The notes: generated by a model from the sequence alone, not told the origin. A DNA stretch of 64,000 bases from Ipomoea triloba (GCF_003576645.1 NC_044919.1:24244081-24308080); one strand, 5' to 3'. Positions 43,893 through 56,405 are shown, counted from the stretch's first letter. Program-made: numbers and translations.

Positions 43893-44489
43893 CACAAAAG
43901 GTGCTGTGTGTTCCATGAGTAGTGAAAGAACAAGAAGGTGAAAAAGGAGTTGGAACTTGGAAGTATCATGGCATGAACCAAGACTCAAAGGAGCAAAGAA
44001 AATGAAGAAACGTGCATTTTGGAGTGAAGATAGATGAAGACTCACGCTAATGCTCACGCCCGTGAGTGCATTGTCAGTGTAACAAATTATGCTTTGTTTA
44101 TCTCTGTCCAATAACGTCTTGGTACTTTTTTTTTTTTGAAAAACGTCTTGGTACTTTAATCACATCTCAACGTATGAATGTTCAAATCAAGTTATTCAAA
44201 TGGAATTGGAAAGATAATTGAAAGAGATACAACTTCTAAGAGGACGACGCAAAGATACAAATGGAGGCGTACTAATGATGGTATTGGAGGCGAAGACCTG
44301 TGCTATTGCGTATTGGAGACGAAGATCTACACTATTGTGTATTGGAGATGATGAAGGAATCACTAATATTGAGTTAAAAGAAACCCTAGTTTTCTACGTC
44401 TGTTGTGAGAGATCAATATACACATATTGTATATATAATAGAGATCAAATGCAGTGAATGTGTCCAGGTGAACGATGTGGTAGAATGAT
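43438..44489. other. No gene; Helitron-like 3' end motif
   Basis: At 43486-43512 a CGTGC-ACC-GCACG hairpin is followed ten bases later by CTAG and then T, the arrangement at Helitron 3' ends. The rest is AT-rich. The open frame at 44218-44457 repeats ATTGGAGRCGAAGA phrases and is not a recognised protein. Confidence 0.4.
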
Positions 44490-44865
44490 AGTCATTGATC
44501 TCGCTAAAATCAATCCGTCCAGATTTAACACATATTAAAAAAACATGCAGTGGCATGCATTTTGGGTTTTTTGCGTTTAGGTCAAACTTTAGGTGCGCGG
44601 CTTTCCTTCTTAACGTGCGTGGTTTCTGTGCTTAAGGTGCGTCATTTCTTAAGTTGAGAACTTAAGGTGCGTTTTTTGTTGAAACTAAAGGTGCGTCGAT
44701 CTAAAGCTTTAGGTGTGTTGTTTTACTTCTTAAGTTGTGTAGTTTGCCTTCTTAAGGTGCGTAGTTTGTGTGCTTAAGGTGCGTGGTTTGTGTGCTTAAG
44801 GTGCATTGATTGCATAGCCTGGCACAACCAGTTCACAGCTTACGTAGAGTACCCGTTACATACCT
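44490..44865. repeat. Degenerate CTTAAGGTGCGT repeat
   Basis: About a dozen units of roughly 20-25 bp with the core CTTAAGGTGCGTRGTTTGTG. The style matches the other GTGYRTTT-repeat elements of this window. No clear terminal repeats seen. Confidence 0.75.
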
Positions 44866-47800
44866 GAGCACTCATTTCAAAGCTAACCAATTCACATCAG
44901 TAGGAGAATGCATAGACTGGCACAACATGTTCATCGCAAAAAAAATATCAAGAGGCGTCACTATAAGATATTGAAGCGCACCAGCTAGGCTACGGTACAA
45001 CTTTGGATCGACAAAGGGAGTAGAGGAATGATCCACCGGCTTCTGTGGGAAAGAAATCAGAGTCCCTACAGACTTGCAATTCTTCATGCCAGCATGGTTA
45101 AGAATATCCGTCATATAGCGAGTTTGAGAGAGAACCAAACTACCAGCAACAGGAAGCGTCTCTATGTAGAGAATGAAATGTGGCGACCCCAATTCTCGAA
45201 CCTTAAATGCTGTGGAAAACTTATCTAAGAGAGAGGAAACCATAATTTTATCATGCTCCATGATAAAAAAAAAAACCGTAAACATAAACAAGGAGATATG
45301 TCTGCCCCTCAGATGAATAAATGAACAGAGAAACATCGGTCTTTAAAATTCAAAAGCCAATGGATATCAAAAAATCATGTAGGCGACGAAACCAAGCACA
45401 ATGAACTTGTTTCAATCCATAAAGAGAATGCTCAAGCTTGCAAACATGTGTGGGAAAAGTAGAATGAACATAACTCGAAGGTTGTTTCATGTAAACCGTC
45501 TCAGACAAAGCCCCATTAAGGAAAGTATTATCTACATCTAACTGTAGCATAGACCAGCCACCAGAAACAGCAAGTGCTAGTAACAATCGAACCGTGGTAG
45601 GCTTCACCACCCGACTAAATAATGTTTCAAAATAGTCTTCACTAGCTAATTGTTTAAAACCCTTGTCCACTAAACGAGCCTTGTGACGTTCAATAGATCC
45701 ATATGAATTTCGCTTAATCTGAAAAACTCACTTACAACCAATCACATTCATAGAGGGGTGAAACGGAACCAACTTCAACGTTTTGTTCTGTAGTAAGGCA
45801 TTAAATTCTAGTGCCATCGCATCTCGCCACTCTGGGAATTTCACGGCCTGGGAATAGCACGTAGGTTTAGTTCTAGCCATAGAAACAAGAGTAGCACCAC
45901 TTGCTGGGTCACCTCTGGTCGTATGGCACAAAATCATAGAGTGAGTACACCGTGGGACAGTTGACACAATAGCATTGGAGCTCACAAGCGGCGAATCAGA
46001 AATAGCCGCATTATAACCTATATATAGACAATGAACCAATAACACTAGAAGAAACCACAAGCACATCACTCCAAAATTGAGGTGAAAAGTCAGCACCACA
46101 CCAACAGAGACTAGATCGAGTAGCACCTCAGGAATTAAGCACACACCCTGGAGCCAATTTAGGTGGAACGGAAACCTGTGTCTGTAAACTGAAAGGAAAA
46201 ATACCTTCATCAAAGCGAGCATGTTTACACATAAAGAATTTCTGAGTACGTAGGTCTATACAACGATACCCCGGTAGGAAGCAGGATAACCCAGAAACAC
46301 ACATGGTGAGGAACGAAAGTCAAACTTGTGCCGATTATACAGTGGGGGAGGTGGATAACAAAGACTACCAAAAACCCGAAGAAAACTATAGTATGGGCTT
46401 TTAGCAAGAACAACAGAATACAAACTGGCATTTAACAGTGCAAACGTAGGGAGACGATTAATCGAATAAATCGAAGTTCCAAATGCAAAGTGCCAGAAAC
46501 GAGATGGAACAATAGCATGAGCAAGAAGAGCAAGAAGAGCAAGACTCGTCTCAACAATGTGAAAATGACGACGTTTTACTCTACTATTCTACTCATGCAT
46601 ATAAGCAAACGATTGACGATGACGAATACCAAGCTGAGCAAAGTGACGACCCAACTTACGATATTTACCACCCAAATCGATTTTAATGGACTTAATCGAA
46701 CATGAAATTGACGCTCAACTAAAGTATGAAATTTAGTAAAATTATCATAAATGTCAGACTTTAATTTCATAGGATAAAGCCAAACATAACGAGAATAATC
46801 GCCAATGAAAATAAGAAAATAGCGATGACCGTCAGAAAAATAACAGGAAAAGGACCCCAAATGTCCGTATAAACTAAACCAAGTACATTAGCACTAGACC
46901 TATCAACTCTAGAAAGAGAAAAACGAGCAGACTTGCCTAGTTGTCATGCAGAACACACATTGGTGAAGTGCACTGATCTGAGCCGAGCAACAAAGCAAGA
47001 CTTTAAAACACGAAGTAACACACAAGAATGCGGGTGACCGAGACAACAATGCCAAGTTTATGAGGAAGCTTTAGAGGATATGAGAGCTACTGAACTCAAC
47101 CTAGAAAGAGAGTAGAGACCACTAGATGTGGCCCATTTAAGCAGAGTTTCCTTGGTGACACGATCCTTCACAAGAAAGTAAAACGGATGACGCTCAAAAA
47201 ATGCATCATTATCAGTGTAAATCGATGAATAGACAATAAGGTATTTGTAAGTTTAGGAACATGAAGCACATTATGTAAGGAAAATAAATGAGAACCAAAA
47301 GAAATTGAAGTATAGCCAACGCTAGAAATTCTCAAACCTGAACTATACTCTCAAATCCAAGTATGTCAGAACCACTATACCCATCGGAACCTGACAAAGC
47401 CGCTAAGTTTGGGGTCGCAAGATGTGTTGCAGCAGTATCTGGGAACCATGAATCCAAAAACAGAGTTGCAGCCATCTCATATGAATACGCAACATGAGCT
47501 CGCGGAGCAGGGGTATCCTCATAGTGACGAAAGCAATTTATCCCCGTATGACCGAAACGACTACAAATCTGCCACCATGAGTAGAAGACTCTGGCCCAGC
47601 ACCACTACGGACAAACATGGCTGCCGGCACGGACTCAGAAGAAAAATCCTCTGCACAAATTAAATAAAGTGTTGTGCCATGAGGTAATCAGAGAGCTGAT
47701 CAAGAGAAACTAGTGATATCTACTATTTTGTACAATAATTCACTCCTTATTTTAGTTGTTTTGATGCTTATTTTCTTTACCCTAGTGAAATTGAGAATTG

Positions 47801-49568
47801 TTTGCGTGTTATATTGTCTCAGGGGTTGAATTATCCACAAGGAGCAGCAGAGGTAGAATTTTGGAAGATTTTGGACAAGTTTTGGAAGAAAAGGAAATTA
47901 CCTAAGGAAGGAAATGAAACAAGAATAAGAATTGGAAAAGAATTGGAAGCTGCCTCATGGGCCCAAGGCCCATCTATCTCCTATATATTCTACATATTCT
48001 CTACAATTTAAGGAGTTTCAAACCCTAGTTAGTTTTAGTTTATTTTTCCTCTTCTCTTTATATTTCCATAGTATAGTTTAGATTAGTTTTACATTAGATT
48101 ATTTAATTTCAAGCTTGGAATCACGGATTGAAGTTAGATTTGTTCTTCATTATCAGTAAAGTTTTCTCTTCCCTTTATATTTCTTGCAATGTTTATGGTT
48201 ATTTATTATAGTTTTGCTCTATTTACTTTTATGATGCGTGAGTAGTTAGCTTTTGAGTTCAGATTAGGGTTTTATTGCTATTTTTTATGCTAGGTTTATG
48301 ATTATTGCATAAAGGGGATAATTAATTAATCTAGGGTTTTTATGTTTGAATTGGATTATAAATTCCTCTTATGGATAATTGATGCGCAGCTTTTATTGAT
48401 TTGCTTTGGAGAGGATTTCATGACAATGAAAGTTGGGTGAAAGACTCAGTCTAACCAATTTCAACCCAATTTTTCCTACTATGAGAATAGGGGTAACTTG
48501 GGAGCTTATAATGCTTTTGTGTTTTAAGGTTAAGGTTGATGTATCACGAAAGTGGGGCAATCCTAGCCTAATTCTAGTTTATTGATTACGAAAGTAGCTG
48601 AACTGAATTCTTGAGTGCATTGCCAATAAATCTCTTGGTTAATTGTTTTTCCCTAATTTTGAGATTGTTAGAGCATCAATATTGCAATACCCCTAATCTG
48701 ACCCATTCTTTTATCATATAGTTTATCCCTTATTTGTTTTGCATTATTTTATTTTCATTCCTTAATCTTAGTTTGCTTGGGTTCTAGTGAATTCCAAAAC
48801 TTTAGTGCCTAGAATTCTACATATCATACAAGTACGTGTCATAGTCTCAATCCTCAGCGGAACGACAATTACACCCTCTTTTTTTACTATCACCATTTTA
48901 CTCATCAACTAGAGTGCCTTTCGTCGCCAACGCCAAAACCATACCTTTATATTTTACCCGGAGACCACGAAAAGCGTACAAGTTCTGTTCATCTGTTGCG
49001 ATAGATCTTCTGGCGAGGGAAAGCTCTTCAACGAAGAATTTTGCCTTGCCCAAATATTCTGCTATAGACAAATCACCTTGAAGAAGCCCTTGCAGCTGAC
49101 TCAACAAACTCAAGGAGCACGCACGTGTAGACGATCTAAGGGAATTTTCAATCGCCACCCACAAAGATCGCGACGTAGCATGACCAACCGCTAAAGGAAG
49201 CGTCTCTTCTAAGAGAAAGGATATGATCATAGATAGGATAGACTAATCCTGTTGAACCCAGGAAACAAACAATAGATTAGAGCAGGTGTAACATCACTAA
49301 CATAGGAGAGAAACTGCCAATGGGCAAACAGTTGAGCCATCTACATACATACCCGACTAAGTTCTGGCCATGGAGAAACGGGATGAATGCAGCTGAGTTC
49401 TCTAGAACAACTAATTCTTGGAGATAACCTTGATGGAGACGAAGTGATGAGTTGATTGCAATGTGTTAGGAGGAGCCCCCGGAGGAGCAGACACGACATC
49501 ACTCACGGTATGGCTAAACAAATTGGGAATGATCACAGAGGTCATGAATCACCTATTGACTGATACCA
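44866..49568 (-). pseudogene. Decayed copia retrotransposon
   Basis: On the - strand. Gag (48908-49230, LWVAIENSL and LLQGDLSIAEYL) continues across a nested solo LTR into 47712 and below. A protease-like WFPDTAATH is near 47430. Integrase (YFLIFIGDYSRYVWLYPMK, 46860-46576) and its C-terminal region (46222-45728) follow. Reverse transcriptase comes next (LQLDVDNTFLNGALSETVYM, HSLYGLKQ at 45670-45350; LSQTRYMTDILNHAGM, YRSLAGALQYL at 45336-44872). Many frameshifts and stops are present, the YVDD motif is not intact, and RNase H and the 3' LTR are missing. TGATACCA at 49561-49568 is the primer site, so the 5' LTR lies to its right. Confidence 0.88.
47713..48907. mobile_element. Solo LTR in the gag of the decayed copia
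   Basis: It begins TGATATCTACTATTTTG and ends TTTTACTCATCA, flanked by the 5-bp duplication ACTAG (47708-47712 and 48908-48912). The interrupted Gag frame (KGTLV before, SLDQLSDYL after, on the - strand) is continuous once it is removed. 1195 bp with no internal region. Family not identified. Confidence 0.88.
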
Positions 49569-49884
49569 GATGAAGACACAGTTGAATAGAATATTATTCA
49601 CACAATAATATGTACAAATATATAGTATGAAATATATACAAAGATATGTTAAGCTAGAGGAAGTAAAAGTATAGTATAAGTAGACTAGCTACTAGAGTCC
49701 TAATAGTGCCTACCAAAGGTCTGCGGTGTTTGACTCAATACTTGTGAGAGTTAGTTATGGTCAAATCACGGATGATATAACATCTATGGAACGACTTATA
49801 CACATGAATCTTGGGGTCTACCATTGACCTAACTAAAATGATTGAGGGGTCTTACGGATAAGGTTTGCCGATAGTGAGCCCGTG
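49569..49884 (-). other. Probable 5' LTR of the decayed copia
   Basis: Starts ATGAAGACACAGTTGAATAG next to the primer site. AT-rich with TATATAGTATGAAATATATA. I could not place its outer end. Confidence 0.5.
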
Positions 49885-49988
49885 CAGTCAACAATCCTTT
49901 GGTTGCCTTATACATTTACCGGTGTACCAACCTACGACTAAGGTCTGCTGGAAGACTAACTCTTACTTGAGAACAATAGGGTAATTTC

Positions 49989-50741
49989 CAATCGTTATAC
50001 CCTGCACCACGGTGCACATAGCAATGTGCACCATGTATGTAAAACGACGTCGTTTCGGTGTTAGTAGATGCGGACGCGAATGAGTTAGGGAATTCATTAT
50101 CTGTAATACACATAATCATTATCTACAATACACAGAACGTTTGCCTAGAATACACAGAATGTTTGCCCAGAATACACAGAATATTAACACAAAATACACA
50201 TATGTTAGTGGACGCGAATGACTCCAGGGAATTCATTATCTATAATACACATAATCATTATATAGAATACACAGAACGTTTGCCTAGAACATACAGAATG
50301 TTTGACCATAATACACAGAATATTGATGCCCATAATACACATAACTCATCCTCCTAACATTCGAATGCACAAACACATCACAACTTGTGTTAATAACATG
50401 AATACACATAATATTTACACAAAAATACACAGAACTCATCATCCTAAACATTCGAATGCACAAACACATCACAACATGTGTTACTAACACGAAATCACAA
50501 CATGTGTTACTAACATGAATACACATATCGGTTGTCTATAATACACAGAACGGTTGCCTATAATACACAGAATGATTGCTTGGAATACACAGAATATTAA
50601 CATAAATACAAAGACCGGCTGAAACGGGAAACATGATTTCCAAAAAAAAAACGGACGATTAGTTTACAATGCTCAAAACGACGTCGTTTAGGTACGTGGT
50701 GCACATTGCTATGTGCACCGTGGTGCACAGTATAATTTGCC
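49989..50741. mobile_element. Mutator-like element with palindromic TIRs in the copy D upstream region
   Basis: Flanked by a perfect 9-bp duplication GGTAATTTC (49980-49988 and 50742-50750). The inverted repeat arms contain CACCACGGTGCACATAGCAA and AAACGACGTCGTTT, each itself palindromic, about 60 bp in all; the outermost six bases do not match. The interior is degenerate repeats of AATACACAGAAC and AATACACATAATC. The inverted copy of this region at 63690-63880 lacks the element and shows a single AGTAATTTC, an internal empty site. Confidence 0.9.
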
Positions 50742-51387
50742 GGTAATTTCAACATTGGTGGTTGCAAAAAAAAAATATAACAATTATTCCTAACCATATA
50801 TACAATTTGAATTTGCAACATGAAGGCATTCTCATATGCAGAGGTGTAAGTCAAATGTCAAAATGAGCTCCGAAAGCTTGAGGAGATTAAGAAGTGCTGG
50901 ATCTTATCATACAATTCTGTTTAATCCACAAAATTAAAGGTCCAAATCAGACAACTGAGTCGGCTAACGACCTCAAATCTTTTTGTAGACAAGCTAAGGT
51001 TGATGTGATTTGGAAGGGTGGTCAAATTTGTGCCTTTACACATCCTCAAATAGTCAAATATGAGAAAAGTAATAATGTTACATTGTAGTGATGATGATGA
51101 TGCAGTGAATTGCATATGGGCATTCAAATGCCAGGTTCTTGTGAGTAGCATGTGGGAAGTTTCCCTAGCTAGATTGCCCATTACTTGAATCAAAGATGAG
51201 TCATCATATCATCAATCCTACTACCAATTCAAAATGCTAAATAATTAATTTTTAAAAGAAAAGCAGATACGCTATCTCTTTCTGAAAAGGAATTTGTACA
51301 TCTCATCTCGTAACCTTTGTGGGTCATGATGATCAAACTCTGACTCATCCAACTGAAACTTAAGATCGACCAACCGCCCATTTGACC

Positions 51388-51395
51388 TATATATA
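51388..51395 (+). promoter_or_regulatory. TATA box of copy D
   Basis: TATATATA in CCTATATATACAT, about 127 bases before the ATG at 51522; the same position and context as copy E. Confidence 0.65.
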
Positions 51396-51521
51396 CATAT
51401 TGCTCAAGGAAGAATTAGTTGTATACCAGAAAACAGTTCATTCCATTCTACTCATCACCCTTTAGCAAAGATAATTTAATTTCTTGTTATCCTTGGGATC
51501 GAATACAAAAGTAAGTTAGAG

Positions 51522-52106
51522 ATGAAGCAAAATCCCATAAACAACTGGGCAGTTTTGCTAAATCAGAGCTCAACAAAATGGGCACTTCCTGATTCTGCAC
51601 CCACCCAATTCCATCTGAATCCCCCTTCAAAAGTAAGAAATGGTGCAGTGAGATTAAGACCCAACATAACAGACACTGTGAAGGGAAAGCTGATCCTTGG
51701 GGCAAAACTTCTCCAAGCAGGTGGCGTCCAAAAGGTGTTCAAGAAAAATTTCAGTGTTAAAGAAGGGGAAAAGTTGTTGAAGGCATCTCAATGTTATTTA
51801 TCAACAACATCTGGTCCAATGCATGGCCTACTTTTTGTTTCTACTCATAAACTTGCCTTTCTTAGTGATAGATCAATCAAAATCCTTTCTTCAACTGGAA
51901 AGTCCATGAGAATGCATTATAAGGTATCAATCCCAATTGCAAACATTAAGAGAGCAAATGAAAGTGAGAATTTGAAGAATCCATCAGAGAAGTACATACA
52001 AGTAGTCACAGAAGATCATTTTGAGTTCTGGTTTATGTGGTTCCAACATCATCAAAGAACCTTGAAATATCTCCAGAATGTAATTTCTCAAGCTCAGTAT
52101 CTTTAG
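51522..52106 (+). CDS. GEM-like GRAM-domain protein, copy D (intact, 194 aa)
   Basis: Single exon from ATG (MKQNPINNW) to TAG. After a variable N-terminus, the conserved PNITDTVKGKLILGAKLLQ (about 49-68) leads into the GRAM domain (about 64-145). Landmarks are KASQCYLSTTSGP, GLLFVSTHKLAFLSDRSIK and HYKVSIPIANIKRAN. After it come NPSEKYIQVVTEDH, EFWFMWF and a Leu-rich tail. No signal peptide or membrane segment; GRAM domains bind phosphoinositides or proteins at membranes. In this family GEM interacts with TTG1 and CDT1 in Arabidopsis and several relatives are ABA-responsive. Copy D lacks about 12 N-terminal residues present in E. Closest to E and C; part of a local tandem family. Function by family only. 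Confidence 0.93.
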   Translation: MKQNPINNWAVLLNQSSTKWALPDSAPTQFHLNPPSKVRNGAVRLRPNITDTVKGKLILGAKLLQAGGVQKVFKKNFSVKEGEKLLKASQCYLSTTSGPMHGLLFVSTHKLAFLSDRSIKILSSTGKSMRMHYKVSIPIANIKRANESENLKNPSEKYIQVVTEDHFEFWFMWFQHHQRTLKYLQNVISQAQYL

Positions 52107-52452
52107 AGGTATATATTGTTTAGAATCAAGCATAAAAATATAATTGTAAAATGTGAACTACAGTATATAAGATTTACTGATTTTTTAAGAAGTTGAAAAT
52201 TTCCAAGTATCCATATTAAACTAAAGTGTCTAATCGTGTACAGCTGTGACATTAACAATATGATCCCTTTGAGCCAGTTTGACCTGGTTTAGTTTTCCGA
52301 TTTGTTTGGCCGGTGATGTGGCATAAGGAGATCATTTTGGCTGTTCTCATGGCCTGCATGCATGCATCTACTCATGTAAAATGAATAAATTAAATGAAAA
52401 TTTCACTTTTCATCAGATTTGATCAGTTGCTAGAAAATAGGGGAAATGAGTG

Positions 52453-52493
<41 letters not shown>

Positions 52494-53790
52494 AAAATAA
52501 AATTACAAACTTGGAAAGTTTACAATAATTATACAATGGACTCTATTTTCTTTACTAGAACCCTCAACTAATAATGAACCTAGGATGATTGAGATCAATT
52601 TTTACTTTTTACGGGAGGACCTTGTTCTCATTTGATTCTGCAGAGTCCTCACCTGATCCGGAACCTATATATATAAATAGGCTCCGGAACAGGTGAGAAC
52701 CCTGTGGACTAATCCGAATCATCCACTTGAACTGATCTAACGGTTATGAATGTAACTGCATAACAAAGTGGGCGAGATGCACAACATTCACACTATGAAT
52801 GCACAACAAACTGAGACCGAATGCATAACAAACTGAGACCGAATGCACAACAAACTAAAAACGAATGCACAGCAAACTGGGCGCGAAAAATTAAATATGG
52901 GAGAGGAGGGTTCAAGCGAGAGCAGGATCCCATAGTACGATAATGGAGGGTTTTAATTTTATTATTCGGTTCAAAGGAAAAAAAAAAGAAACTTAGCTAA
53001 ATATGCATATAGTACAACAAGAAAAACTTTTGTCAAGATGAAGCGCTTATGTCAGATAGCGAACTGTTATGTCATGTTTCAATGGCAAGAAGTTCGCTTT
53101 GATACTAATTGGCAGAATCAAGCGTTACCATTACACCAAAAGTTATAGATAGTAGCAAATGGAGAATTTTATTTTGTTAAACTTGGCTATGTTGGAATAT
53201 TTATAAATAATTCTGAAATATCAAACATGTACTAAAAAATCAAAAGTTACGTGTTTCAAACTCGAGTTGTGTGACACTCACACTTTTCTTAAAACCTCAT
53301 TTGCTATATCCCCAATGTGTTAGGAGTATTGTAGCCTTGGTTTCCTAGGATAAAACAAATTTTCTATTTTAAAGTTAAGCATTCAACAATTAAATCCGGC
53401 AAACAAGAAATAAAAAGGATTTTTGTAGCTTGTGTAAATCAATTGCTCAACACCATGGATGGTGGCAGAAAAATGGAGTTCGGGGGTGGGGGGGGGGGGA
53501 AGTTGTAGAAAGAATTTATAATGTTTTTAAAATTATTATTGGTAAAGATTTTTAATTATACTCTATGCAATAATGTACGGAATACATAATTATATGAGTG
53601 CATGCGATTGACACTCATCTTGATCGTTACATTAGAATTTTTTTACATAACACAAAATACATATAATAATAAAAAAAAATTACATTTATTTAAATCTATA
53701 TTGTCACTCTTTTATCGAATAAAAAGTATTTTCACCAAAATGTTTTGCATAATATGGGGCAGTATTGTGCATTATAGTTTGTTGGTGGTC
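52107..53790. other. 3' flank of copy D, poly(T) and a repeat-bearing element
   Basis: The first 100 bases resemble the 3' flank of copy C. A T30 tract lies at 52459-52489. At 52660-52900 is a GAATGCACAACAAACTGAGAC repeat with GGCTCCGGAACAGGTG / ACCTGTTCCGGAGCC-like edges next to a short TATATATA, like the (TA)n-borne elements. G-run at 53485-53500. No gene seen in the rest. Confidence 0.5.
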
Positions 53791-54246
53791 AATTTTTTGG
53801 GGTTTAGGATTTAGTGGTTTAGAGGTTAGGGTTTTAAAGTGTGCCTTATAAAATTTTGCATACCTTTGTGCACTCCTAGAGTAAAAGTTATGCATTCCTG
53901 GTAGTAAAGGTATGCATTTCTATGAAACTAGTGGTGCATTACTTTGTTGGTGGTTGTGCATTCTGGTGGGTCTCGGGAGAGTTGTTCTTGAATGTAGGAC
54001 TTTGTGCTTTGTGGGGGTGTAGGTCTGTGTGTTTATAAAGGAGGGTTTACGGTTAATGGTTTAGAGTTTCGAGTTTATGCTTTATTGGTTAAGAGTTACT
54101 GTTTAGGGTGATTGGTGTTAGGGTAAGGGTTTAGGGGTTAGTGGTTAGGGTTTAGTGTTCTGAGAGTTTTAGGGTTTAAGTAGGGTGTATGGTGTAGGGT
54201 TTTTCATGTAGTGCTTAGAGTTTATGGTTATAGGGGTTAGGGTAGA
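53791..54246 (+). repeat. Degenerate telomere-like repeats
   Basis: Repeated GGTTTAG, TAGGGTTT, GGGTTAG and GTTTAGGG words, many matching variants of the plant telomere unit TTTAGGG, with drift. The first part also has GTGCATT repeats. No tandem perfect array. Confidence 0.6.
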
Positions 54247-56405
54247 TGTTGATAAGCTGGGACAGTGATATGAATGAACCTAGTTCTAGATTCAAATAAA
54301 ATAGAGTATTATTCTAAATAGCTATCAATGTGTAACCCTTAGTCTGATCCCGAATCCTCAAAGACTTGGGAAGAATCCCGTTGTAGCTTCAAGTACCTTG
54401 AGATGATATCTTCAATCAACTAGAGTTGGGTCTAGTTTCCTTTGACCCAAGAACGAGTCTACAAACCTAAATCGATCTAAGGTTGAAGCTAAGAGAGAAA
54501 GAATGATTCAAGTCTGCGAGCTAGCCACTAATTGAGTCCACAGTTAGCAATAAGGTTTCTTACACAAGTATAAAGAAAGACTAGAGAGCTTCATTGAAAG
54601 AAAAGTCATCTAAAGCTGCTATGGTCGTGCCATATTTATAGGTAGAGGAGCGTGGCATTTTAGTTATAAATATAATGGGAAACAGTGTCCTAAACCTAAT
54701 CTAAAAAGTAAGTAAAAATAATTTTATTTACAAAGGGATTTAAGGAATCCTTTTAAATACAAAATAGTGTTTTTTCTCTCATGCAAAACATTTTAACTAA
54801 CAATGGCCAAAAATAATAGGGTGGATTTGGGCATAATTTAATCTCCAAATCAACACTTAAAGAATTATAAAAAGCCTTGATTTCTTCTTCATCTTTCTCT
54901 ATTAGGCTTGACTTGGATTTCCACCATCTTTAAACATAACTGTACCAATGAAGAGTTGTACGTCTTAATTGTTTAGACTTGGACCTTGTGATTGGTCCAA
55001 TTGATACTCTTAATGGATCTTCAGTATGCTAGTCTGCATCATCCTCCCCTTTTTGAAAATGATTCTACCTCGAATCTATAAATCATACAGGGACAAACAT
55101 GAAATTAAACATTGAAAGTAGAAGAGACATTGTATTCTCCTTTAATTAGATCAACCTTATAAGCATTGTCTTCGATCCATGATATCACTTGAAAAAGCCA
55201 TCTCCACGCTAGTTTAGCTTAGACTTTCGCTCATGGGGAAAACAGTCTTTATGCGAGTGAATCCACACCCAATCTCCCGGCTCAAATATGATCTTCTTCC
55301 TTGTATTGTTCACTCAACCAATTATCTATTCGTTCATTCGCTCTATTTTCTCTTTGAGTTTAATTAACGTGCATCTCCTTAATCTTCTTGGCACGTTCAT
55401 CTCCGATCCATCTAAGCTATCATGCGGATTGTAAGGCAAAGCAAATAAGTTTATAAGAGATAACGTATTGAAACATACACATCTTCAAAAAGAGACACGG
55501 TAGTGGTTGAATATATTGCACGATTATAAGCAAACTCAACATGAGGTAAACATTCTTCTCATGATTTCTGATTTTTAGATGAGAGATCACACTTCTAAGT
55601 AATTGAGATAAGGTTCTATTAACTATATATATATGTACTTTTGTTTGTCCATTCGTTTGAGGTTGACAATTAAGTAGTAAAAAATAGAAACTTAGTCCAA
55701 TTTTAGCCCATAGAACACGTCAAAAGTGGCTAAGAAACTTAGTATCTCTGTCAGAAGCAATAGTGTTAGCTAGGGATGCCATGCATTTGAACAATCTCAA
55801 TAATAAAGAAATGGTTAGCAATATGAGTTCAATCATCAGTTTTAGTGCAAACAATAATAAATTTGGCCATCTTACTAAGGCGATCAACTACAACAAAAAT
55901 GGAATCTTTTCTCTTAAAACTCATAGGTAACTTTAGAACAAAATCCATAGAAATAACAAGCCACGGGCCACTAGGAACAGAGAATGGCGTGTAAAGGTCT
56001 TGGGGAAGGGATTTACACTTAGCATGATGATAAGTAGTACAATTATTCACAAAATTCTCAACATCCTTATTCATCTAGGCCAATAGAGGTGTTCATGTAA
56101 TGTATCATAAGTTTTAGAAATACCAAAGTGTCTCATAAAGTCACCTCCATGTGATCAGAGATCAGACTCAGACGTATAGAACAATTAGGAATGCACACTC
56201 TATTTAATTTCCTTAAACGAAAACCCATTCGACATGTAAAACTTTCCAAAAGGAAATTGTACATAAGAGGTGTAGATCTCGCCAAACACAACATCACTAG
56301 CATATATAGAGAGACTTAATGAAATCAAAACCAAGAAATTTTGATAATCGTAGTATGTGTGGGAAGGAAAGTATGTTGAGAAAGGTGAAGTTTCCCCCAA
56401 TCTCC
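54247..56405 (-). mobile_element. Decayed Ty3/gypsy element, 3' part
   Basis: On the - strand an integrase fragment (56074-55829) is followed by its C-terminal region near 55285-55180 ([20 protein letters not shown]). A purine tract AAAAAGGGGAGGA at 55054-55042 precedes a putative 3' LTR (55041-54247) beginning TGATGCAGACTAG and ending TTATCAACA. Upstream polyprotein parts and the 5' LTR are missing or unrecognisable. Confidence 0.7.
55829..56074 (-). pseudogene. Gypsy integrase fragment
   Basis: 81 open codons. Residues VENFVNNCTTYHHAKCK match the H2C2 zinc-binding linker with its second Cys altered to Tyr. They are followed by the integrase core start WLVISMDFVLKLPMS and DSIFVVVDRLSKMAKFI. 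The first catalytic Asp (SMDFV) and DR are present. A small part of a polyprotein, not a free gene. Confidence 0.85.

Larger units (their letters stand above)
49885..51521 (+). promoter_or_regulatory. Upstream region of copy D
   Basis: The distal half (to about 51075) matches the inverted segment at 63430-64000 closely, apart from the inserted element at 49989-50741. The proximal half matches copies C and E: AGTAGCATGTGGGAAGTTTC (about 51147), TGAGTCA (51197-51203), GGGTCATGATGATCAAA then TGACTCA (51341-51347), a TATA box and the leader with CAGTTCATTCCATTCTACTC. The conservation of two TGA(G/C)TCA sites suggests bZIP control; this is inference. Confidence 0.75.
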
